The notes beneath the pieces are model-generated. The model was not told where the DNA came from, searched no databases, and saw nothing but the letters and a program-made list of their open reading frames with translations. A program made the translations under genes and the position numbers. Below are positions 57,860-64,000 of a DNA stretch of 64,000 bases, one piece after another; positions within the stretch are counted from its first letter, which is position 1; each line of letters starts with the position of its first letter. The stretch covers positions 101,172 to 165,171 of the forward strand of contig NZ_JSVC01000045.1 of NCBI RefSeq assembly GCF_000814475.1, read 5' to 3'. Source of the DNA: Flavihumibacter solisilvae. Its GTDB lineage: Bacteria; Bacteroidota; Bacteroidia; Chitinophagales; Chitinophagaceae.

Positions 57860-58285
57860 ATGATACAACGCATTCAGACGGTTTGGCTTGCACTTGCAGC
57901 CATCTGCGGTTTTGCCATGGCGCGTGTTCCGCTGTTCACTGCAACCCTTGCAGATAAATCAAGCCGCACTTTCCTGGCAACGGAAAGCCTGCTGACATTT
58001 GCCCTTGTTATAGGAATTGCCTGCCTGTCGCTGGTAATTATCTTTCTTTTTAAAAACAGGCCGACACAATATAAACTGGCAATCACCGGTGGTTTGCTTT
58101 CCGCAGGTGTAATTGCCCTGCAGGTTTATTCAGTTGAGAATTTCAAGAAATCCATCAACATGATCCAGGGCACATACCAGTGGGGCGGACTATTGCCTAT
58201 CGCTATGATGATCTTCCTTTTCATAGCCGCAAAACATATTCGCAAGGACGAGAAACTTGTAAAAAGCCTCGACCGGCTGCGATAA
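57860..58285 (+). CDS. DUF4293 membrane protein
   Basis: This 141-residue protein starts MIQRIQTVWLALAAICGFAM, the family hallmark, and has four hydrophobic segments. The last is in GGLLPIAMMIFLFIAAKHIR, followed by the typical RKDEKLVKSLDRLR tail. DUF4293 proteins are confined to Bacteroidota and lie beside housekeeping genes, but the function is unknown. It follows glyA and is closed by the terminator at 58321. Confidence 0.92.
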   Translation: MIQRIQTVWLALAAICGFAMARVPLFTATLADKSSRTFLATESLLTFALVIGIACLSLVIIFLFKNRPTQYKLAITGGLLSAGVIALQVYSVENFKKSINMIQGTYQWGGLLPIAMMIFLFIAAKHIRKDEKLVKSLDRLR

Positions 58286-58318
58286 CGGCAGAAGTTTCAA
58301 AATTTAAATATTTATATT

Positions 58319-58358
58319 CAAAAGGCGTCGCACCAGGGGTTGGTGGGGCGCCTTTTTT
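58319..58358 (+). terminator. Intrinsic terminator of the glyA-DUF4293 unit
   Basis: A long stem pairing AAAGGCGTCGCACCA with TGGTGGGGCGCCTTT (one T-G pair and one mismatch) has a 5-nt loop and is followed by a T-run, about 35 bp after the DUF4293 stop. Confidence 0.85.
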
Positions 58359-58359
58359 G

Positions 58360-58367
58360 TACATTTG
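58360..58367 (+). promoter_or_regulatory. Possible -7 box before the T9SS surface protein
   Basis: TACATTTG matches TAnnTTTG exactly just after the terminator hairpin. It would give an unusually long leader of about 120 nt before the ATG at 58492, so it is a weak call. Confidence 0.35.
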
Positions 58368-58491
58368 TAGCGCTGCTACTTCAAGCTTATTCCCTTATTT
58401 ATTGATTGGCATCAGGGAGATAATAATCACTTCCCCATAATGCCTTTATCCAGACCTGGCATCATATTCACGGAACAACAACTTTTTTCAC

Positions 58492-61128
58492 ATGAAAAAG
58501 TTTACCCTTTTTATGATTGCTGGCTGCATATGGATTGCCGGCAATTCACAGGTTTCCGGGACAAAAGCCATCCCCGGTAATTACCCAACCATCACAGCGG
58601 CTATCCAGGACATTGGCATACAGGGGTTAGGGGGTGCTGTCGTACTCGAGTTACAACCGGGTTACGTATCCACTTCAGAAAATTTCCCCATTGTGATCGG
58701 TCCGCTTACCGGCAGCAGTGCAACAAATACTCTAACTATCAGTCCCGCCGCCGGCAGCAGTAACTTACAGATTCAATCCACTGTCAGCGGTCCGGCAATG
58801 GAATTATCTGCAGCTGCGCACCTGATTATCGATGGCAGGCCGGGACGCACGGGAACCGCCATAGCGCTTACCATCAGCAACATGAGCAACGACGGATCGG
58901 CGCTGCGATTATCCAATGGTGCCAATAACAACCTTATCACTTATTGCCACCTGGCAAGTGGTGATTTTCTATTGGAAGAAGGTGTTGTAACCTTCACCAA
59001 TACAACTGGTGCGGCGGTCGGCAACACAAACAATACCATTTCATTTTGCCGGGTAGAGGGAGCGATCGCGGATGTTGATCCGCCGTTTTACGGCATTTAT
59101 GCGATCGGGATTGCTGCCGGTCCGAACGCCAACAACTCAATATTGAACAATGAGATCTTCAACTTCGCTATCTATGGCATCAGGATTGAAGCAACAGGTA
59201 ACGGTGGTGGCTGGACGATCTCCGGCAACAGCATCTTCAATGAATTGAATGTGTCTTCCCAAACCGGTCGCGTCGGCATTGACTTCAGGCCAGGTACTGC
59301 GGCCAATGACAATGTTATTGCGGGCAATTTCATCGGCGGACAGGCACCACTGGCGGGAGCACCAAAATGGGTGCATACCGGTGATGATGGCAAGGCAAAC
59401 TTCACAGGAATCTTTTTGAAAGCAGGTACAGGTTCTGGTACCGCGGTACAGAATAACGTGATCAAAAATATAGCGCCAACCCAGAGCAGTGTCAGGGTGA
59501 CGGGGATCGTGATTGAAAATGGTGCCGTGCAGGTTTCCAACAACCTGATTGGCGGTACATCAACTGCCGATAATACTGTTCTTACCGGCGGCCCCAGCAA
59601 CACCGTTGTTGAAGGTATTATCAGTTATTCCTGCTTCCCGGTTTCGATAACCGACAATACTATCAGCCATATCGTGATGGCGGGGAATGAATTGCATTTC
59701 ATCGGAATAGGTCGGGTTCCATTCAGCAATACGACAATTTCAGGAAACCAGATCTTCCAGGTCGACGCTTCAGGAACGGGACCGTTAGATTTTGTTGCTA
59801 TCGGCTTCATTGAGAACCTGCTCACCGCCTGTGCCAATCCGATTTCACCTTCTGTAATTGATGAAAACCTCATCAACAACCTGACCATCGATGCCGGTGA
59901 TGGTGATGCAGGTTTCAGGGGCATTGTGCTGGAAGAAGCCGGGGTCACTGCTGAAAAGAACGAGATCGGTCAAATCAATGTGAGCGGCAGCACTTCATCT
60001 TTCATAAACGGGATTGTTTACACCGGAAGTGGAACGGCCAACATTTCAGAGAATACATTGCTTGCCCTGAGTTCGCCAGTTACCACTGCAATTATGGTAC
60101 AGCCGGGTGCAGGCAACTCCAACGTTACCGTAAATAAGAATACTGTGACAGGGACAGGCACTTCCGCAGGAACCGGGATCGCTGCCTTGGCTGGTAGTGG
60201 CGCCAGTGTGCAGTTAACGGTAATTGATAACGCAATTAGCGCCTGGCAAACAGGTTTACTTGCGCCATCGTCTGCCGGTGGTTCGCTTACTCTTAACCTG
60301 AAGAACAATACCATTACTGGTAATGGAACCGGAGTTGTCAACAATTCCGGAACGCCGGTTGATGCGACCTGTAACTGGTGGGGTAATGCAAGTGGACCAT
60401 CCGGTGCTGGTCCGGGTACCGGTGACCCTGTGGGTGCGAATGTGTTATTCAATCCGTGGGCAACCATTCCCGGATTCATTTCAGTAAATGCAGGTACCGA
60501 CCAGACTATTACGCTTGGATTCGGCTCTCCTTCAGTGACACTTACAGCAACAGCCGTTTCCTGCGGTGCACCGACATTTGCCTGGTCAACCGGCCAGTCA
60601 GGGGCCAGCATTATAGTTAGTCCGACAGTAACGACGACCTACACAGTAACTGCAACCGATGCAAATGAACACGAGGCGACAGATGCAGTGATTGTAAACG
60701 TTGTAAATGGAAGGTGTGGCACCAACAATGAAAAGCGGGTCATTTGCCATAAAAACAAGAATACGCTCTGCATCCTGGCATCGGAAGTTGCCACCCACCT
60801 GGCGCATGGCGATACTCCAGGTGCATGCAGTGGCACCGCGCCAGCACAGGCGCTGATCCTGACTGAGAAAAGTGCCGGACGGCTCGTAGCTTATCCGAAC
60901 CCTTCAAGGGACAACCTGCAATTAGAATGGGACGCTGCAGCAGCCGGAACAGCGCAGTTGCGTTTCATAGATTTCCTGGGCAGGGTGGCGGATCTGCGTT
61001 CGCTTCCTGAAACCCCGGGCAGGAACAGCCGCCAGGTTTCACTGCGAAATATTCGTGCGGGAAATTACTTCCTGGTGTTGCAATCAGGAAGCAGGATCTT
61101 TACAACGAAGATCGCCAGGTCTGAATAA
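58492..61128 (+). CDS. Beta-helix surface protein with T9SS type A sorting domain
   Basis: This 878-residue protein has a signal peptide (MKKFTLFMIAGCIWIAGNSQ, about 1-20). A long right-handed beta-helix-like region (about 30-640) follows, with Asn-rich turns such as SGNSIFNELNVSSQT, NAISAWQTGLLAPSSAGG and LNLKNNTITGNGTG. A PKD-like module of about 80 residues (TFAWSTGQSGASIIVSPTVT) comes next, then a Cys-rich segment with ICHKNKNTLCILASEVATHL and HGDTPGAC. The last 75 residues are the sorting domain (VAYPNPSRDNLQLEWD). It should be exported by the type IX system. Beta-helix proteins often bind or cut polysaccharide, but no catalytic residues are recognised. Confidence 0.88.
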   Translation: MKKFTLFMIAGCIWIAGNSQVSGTKAIPGNYPTITAAIQDIGIQGLGGAVVLELQPGYVSTSENFPIVIGPLTGSSATNTLTISPAAGSSNLQIQSTVSGPAMELSAAAHLIIDGRPGRTGTAIALTISNMSNDGSALRLSNGANNNLITYCHLASGDFLLEEGVVTFTNTTGAAVGNTNNTISFCRVEGAIADVDPPFYGIYAIGIAAGPNANNSILNNEIFNFAIYGIRIEATGNGGGWTISGNSIFNELNVSSQTGRVGIDFRPGTAANDNVIAGNFIGGQAPLAGAPKWVHTGDDGKANFTGIFLKAGTGSGTAVQNNVIKNIAPTQSSVRVTGIVIENGAVQVSNNLIGGTSTADNTVLTGGPSNTVVEGIISYSCFPVSITDNTISHIVMAGNELHFIGIGRVPFSNTTISGNQIFQVDASGTGPLDFVAIGFIENLLTACANPISPSVIDENLINNLTIDAGDGDAGFRGIVLEEAGVTAEKNEIGQINVSGSTSSFINGIVYTGSGTANISENTLLALSSPVTTAIMVQPGAGNSNVTVNKNTVTGTGTSAGTGIAALAGSGASVQLTVIDNAISAWQTGLLAPSSAGGSLTLNLKNNTITGNGTGVVNNSGTPVDATCNWWGNASGPSGAGPGTGDPVGANVLFNPWATIPGFISVNAGTDQTITLGFGSPSVTLTATAVSCGAPTFAWSTGQSGASIIVSPTVTTTYTVTATDANEHEATDAVIVNVVNGRCGTNNEKRVICHKNKNTLCILASEVATHLAHGDTPGACSGTAPAQALILTEKSAGRLVAYPNPSRDNLQLEWDAAAAGTAQLRFIDFLGRVADLRSLPETPGRNSRQVSLRNIRAGNYFLVLQSGSRIFTTKIARSE

Positions 61129-61135
61129 CATGAGG

Positions 61136-63937
61136 TCAGCTTCGCAGGTGTTTACCTGTAATGCTTTGTGGAACTGCCGGTAGTCCGGAGGGTTCGCCGG
61201 CGTATACCAGTTGCCCGCCCGCGTCGCCAGCCTCAGGCCCAAGGTCAATCACCCAGTCTGCACTGCGGATTACATCAGTATTGTGTTCAATCACAAGGAT
61301 GGTATGACCCTGCTCTACGAGTGCATTGAAAGATGCGAGCAATTTGGTTATGTCATGAAAGTGGAGACCTGTGGTCGGTTCGTCGAAGATGAAGAGGATA
61401 TGTCCCTGCGACCTGCCTTTGCCAAGGAATGACGCCAGCTTCACCCTTTGTGCTTCACCGCCCGAAAGTGTATCAGATGACTGGCCAAGTTTCACATAGC
61501 CAAGGCCCACATCACTCAAAGCTTTTATTTTATTGACAACGTCTTTTTCACCTGCAAAAAACTCAAGCGCTTCATCAACACTCATTTCGAGGACGTCATA
61601 AATATTCTTTTCCTTGTATGTGACTTCAAGTACTTCTTCCTTGAATCGTTTGCCGCCACATACTTCACAGGTTAAGTGAACGTCGGCCAGGAACTGCATT
61701 TCCACCACCTGTTCGCCTTCCCCCTTACAGGTATCGCAACGGCCACCATCGACGTTGAATGAAAAATGTTTGGGCATGAAGCCGCGCATTTTACTAAGAG
61801 GCTGGCTGGCAAAAACATCCCTGATCTCATCGTATGCCTTGATGTAAGTGACAGGGTTACTCCGGGAAGATTTCCCAATCGGGTTCTGGTCGACCAGCTC
61901 TATTTGCGTTATAAAGTCTATATCGCCGTCTATCGACAGGTGATGGCCTACTTTATCAGCTGCCTCACCCTTCAATTTTTGAAGTGCGGGGTAAAGAATC
62001 TGTTTGACAAGTGTGGTCTTTCCGCTGCCGCTTACACCACTCACCACGCAAAACACGCCCAAAGGAAACTCGACGTCAATATTTCGCAGGTTGTTCTGTG
62101 CAGCACCTTTAACGGTAACCGACCTCCGCCACTTCCTCGTTTTCTTGGGCGGATCAATTGTCAGCTTACCGGTAAGATATTTTCCAGTAAGGCTGTCTTT
62201 ATCTGCTGTTATCGTTTTGTAATCGCCTGCTGCAACCACTTCACCACCGAGATGGCTGGCAAGCGGACCCATATCAATAATATGGTCGGCTTGCCGCATC
62301 ATGAGTTCGTCGTGTTCCACAACTACCACAGTATTGCCCAGGTCGCGCAGTGATTTTAACACGCGGATAAGCCTTTCCGTGTCACGCGCATGTAACCCTA
62401 TTGAAGGTTCATCCAGTATATATAATGAATTTGTCAGGTTGCTGCCAAGGCTCCGGGTGAGCTGGATGCGCTGGCTCTCGCCACCGCTCAATGAGTTGGC
62501 GAGTCTTGACAGGGTCAGGTAACTAAGTCCGACATCCATTAGTGTCCCGATCCGGGTTTCTATTTCAAGCAGGATCCTTTTCGCGACCTGGCGATCGTAA
62601 TCGCTGAGAGACAGGTTTTGGAACCAGTCCTGCAGGTCCTTCACCGGCATTTCACACAACTCCCCGATATGTTTGCCGGCTACTTTTACATAAAGTGCTT
62701 CTTTTCTTAACCGGTATCCGTTGCAATCGGGACACATAGTGCGGCCACGGTACCGGGAAAGCAGTACCCGGTACTGCACCTTATACAGGTTCTGTTCAAC
62801 TTCCTTAAAGAAGTCGTCTATTCCGAGGGCAGGACTACTGCCTTTCCACAGCTGGCGGTATTGTTCTTTCGTCAGAGCGGCAATGGGTTTGTGAATCGGA
62901 AAGCCGGTTGCCTTGGCAGCTTTAATGAATTGCTCTTTCCACCAACCGAGCTTCTCCCCTTTCCACGGGGCAACGGCGCCTTCATAAACGCTTAGCCGCC
63001 TGTCGGGGATCACCAGGTCTTCGTCGATTCCGAGCACCTGTGAAAAACCTTCGCAGGTCGGGCAGGCGCCAAATGGGTTGTTGAACGAAAAAAGATTCGG
63101 AACAGGTTCTTCGAAAGCAATGCCGTCGAGCTCGAACCGATTTGAAAACTGCAGCAGTTCAGTTTCATTGACCAGCAATACCATTTCCCCTTCACCCTCA
63201 TAAAATGCGGTGCCCACGGAGTCGGCTATCCGATGCAGGTCGTCTTCCTCAAAATCCTTCGCAACCAGGCGATCGACCAGCAGGTACACTTTTTTCTTCG
63301 GTTTGGGAACCCAGGGCTTGCCATTAGCTGACTCCTGAAGGATATCGTCTATGCTTAGTACAGAGCCATCGTACAGGCGGCTGAAACCTTTCTGCAGCAG
63401 GATCACCAGTTCCTCTTCCACCGACCTGTTTTGATGCTGGCGAAAAGGTACCATTACCAGGATCTTATCTCCCTTGCGGCGCTCCCTGATGGCACGGACC
63501 ACATCTGAAACATCATCCTTTTTAACCTCCCGTCCTGAAACCGGCGAGATGGTTTTACCGGCGCGGGCGAAAAGCAGGCGCAGGTAATCATAGATTTCCG
63601 TCATGCTGCCCACGGTTGAACGTGGTGTCCGGGTAATAACTTTCTGTTCTATCGCAATAGCGGGGCATAGTCCCTTAATAAAATCAACATCGGGCTTGTT
63701 CATGCGCATGAGGAACTGGCGGGCATACGCGCTTAAGCTTTCTGCATAGCGGCGCTGGCCTTCGGCAAAAAGCGTATCAATAGTTAGAGATGACTTGCCC
63801 GAACCGGAAACGCCGGTAACTACTACCAGTTTATTCCGGGGAATGCTTACATCAATATTTTTTAGATTATGAACCCTGGCGCCTTTGATAAAAATATCAT
63901 TGGAAGAAACCGTCGCTGGTGAATCTGACTTACTCAT
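61136..63937 (-). CDS. uvrA: UvrABC system protein A
   Basis: This 933-residue protein is the damage-recognition ATPase of nucleotide excision repair. Two ABC-type ATPase cores are present: Walker [11 protein letters not shown] near residue 41 and [10 protein letters not shown] in the second half, with signatures [11 protein letters not shown] and [15 protein letters not shown]. Zinc-finger cysteine pairs are seen in [21 protein letters not shown], and [11 protein letters not shown] with CEVCGGKRF. The family hallmark [20 protein letters not shown] is near the N-terminus. The gene is convergent with the T9SS protein gene; only 7 bp separate the stops. Confidence 0.98.
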   Translation of the reverse strand: MSKSDSPATVSSNDIFIKGARVHNLKNIDVSIPRNKLVVVTGVSGSGKSSLTIDTLFAEGQRRYAESLSAYARQFLMRMNKPDVDFIKGLCPAIAIEQKVITRTPRSTVGSMTEIYDYLRLLFARAGKTISPVSGREVKKDDVSDVVRAIRERRKGDKILVMVPFRQHQNRSVEEELVILLQKGFSRLYDGSVLSIDDILQESANGKPWVPKPKKKVYLLVDRLVAKDFEEDDLHRIADSVGTAFYEGEGEMVLLVNETELLQFSNRFELDGIAFEEPVPNLFSFNNPFGACPTCEGFSQVLGIDEDLVIPDRRLSVYEGAVAPWKGEKLGWWKEQFIKAAKATGFPIHKPIAALTKEQYRQLWKGSSPALGIDDFFKEVEQNLYKVQYRVLLSRYRGRTMCPDCNGYRLRKEALYVKVAGKHIGELCEMPVKDLQDWFQNLSLSDYDRQVAKRILLEIETRIGTLMDVGLSYLTLSRLANSLSGGESQRIQLTRSLGSNLTNSLYILDEPSIGLHARDTERLIRVLKSLRDLGNTVVVVEHDELMMRQADHIIDMGPLASHLGGEVVAAGDYKTITADKDSLTGKYLTGKLTIDPPKKTRKWRRSVTVKGAAQNNLRNIDVEFPLGVFCVVSGVSGSGKTTLVKQILYPALQKLKGEAADKVGHHLSIDGDIDFITQIELVDQNPIGKSSRSNPVTYIKAYDEIRDVFASQPLSKMRGFMPKHFSFNVDGGRCDTCKGEGEQVVEMQFLADVHLTCEVCGGKRFKEEVLEVTYKEKNIYDVLEMSVDEALEFFAGEKDVVNKIKALSDVGLGYVKLGQSSDTLSGGEAQRVKLASFLGKGRSQGHILFIFDEPTTGLHFHDITKLLASFNALVEQGHTILVIEHNTDVIRSADWVIDLGPEAGDAGGQLVYAGEPSGLPAVPQSITGKHLRS

Positions 63938-63947
63938 ATCGGAGCCA

Positions 63948-63955
63948 CAAAAGTA
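63948..63955 (-). promoter_or_regulatory. uvrA -7 box
   Basis: TACTTTTG on the minus strand matches TAnnTTTG exactly, only 10 bp before the uvrA ATG, so the leader would be very short. No SOS-type box was recognised in the 63 bp available upstream. Confidence 0.5.
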
Positions 63956-64000
63956 TTGGATTATACGTTTTCTCCCTTATAACATCCGTATTGTGAAAGA

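Noticed and set aside
60018..60611. Minus-strand ORF of 197 codons rich in Pro and Val
   Set aside because: It is the shadow of the repetitive Thr/Gly/Asn-rich T9SS protein gene.

Overview
The window reads as chromosome of a member of the Bacteroidota, most likely the Chitinophagaceae. The evidence is a SusC/SusD pair whose SusC carries an N-terminal STN domain, served by an ECF sigma factor and a FecR-type anti-sigma factor; T9SS type A sorting domains at the C-termini of two surface proteins; Bacteroidota-restricted families (DUF4153, DUF4293, DUF6249, FISUMP, DUF3570/DUF4266); and promoters of the TTTG-N19-TAnnTTTG type, which are perfect in front of both tRNA genes. No prophage, insertion sequence, CRISPR array or rRNA operon is visible. 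dnaA, uvrA and glyA mark this as core chromosome with interspersed accessory genes.

Layout. 1-5.4 kb: susD (cut by the window edge), susC, fecR-like and ECF sigma genes, a glycan/TonB cell-surface signalling locus. 5.5-14.8 kb: single genes (EamA exporter, PD40 lipoprotein, nucleoside-type MFS permease, metallo-beta-lactamase-fold hydrolase, FISUMP lipoprotein, transglutaminase-like protein, SDR, AI-2E permease, YjbQ). 15-20.5 kb: a 1261-residue hybrid kinase with two kinase cores, its stand-alone receiver, and a DUF4153 membrane protein. 20.6-21.5 kb: a recombination scar with a truncated serine hydrolase and the tail of an unknown gene. 21.5-23.1 kb: DUF6249 protein, second ECF sigma factor with a small membrane partner, tRNA-Pro. 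23.3-27 kb: an operon for inositol oxygenase, an SSS transporter and a PQQ-type sugar dehydrogenase. 27-38.5 kb: MacB-like permease, delta-60 T9SS protein, serine hydrolase, VOC protein, then GH95-like / M61 peptidase / GMC oxidoreductase genes. 39.1-42.4 kb: a conserved operon of secreted thioredoxin, ApbE flavin transferase, tiny DUF4266 lipoprotein and DUF3570 outer-membrane protein. 42.5-44.9 kb: Cax and VIT cation transporters with a small barrel-like protein. 44.9-48.3 kb: tRNA-Ser, dnaA and a 5'-nucleotidase split over two genes. 48.5-54 kb: FAD oxidoreductase, NatAB-like ABC exporter, 2H phosphoesterase, and a secreted coiled-coil protein behind two strong palindromes. 54-64 kb: nitronate monooxygenase-like enzyme, sugar nucleotidyltransferase, glyA, DUF4293, a beta-helix T9SS adhesin-like protein and uvrA.

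Best candidate for an under-described system: the thioredoxin-ApbE-DUF4266-DUF3570 operon (39168-41968), which looks like an envelope redox or flavin module. Its 69-residue lipoprotein ends in a Gly/Cys tail and carries an EGASGAN stretch resembling, but not matching, the flavinylation site ApbE normally modifies. Also notable are the paired TACGA-type palindromes before the coiled-coil gene, an orphan intrinsic terminator at about 10.95 kb, and an AI-2E gene with no ordinary start codon.
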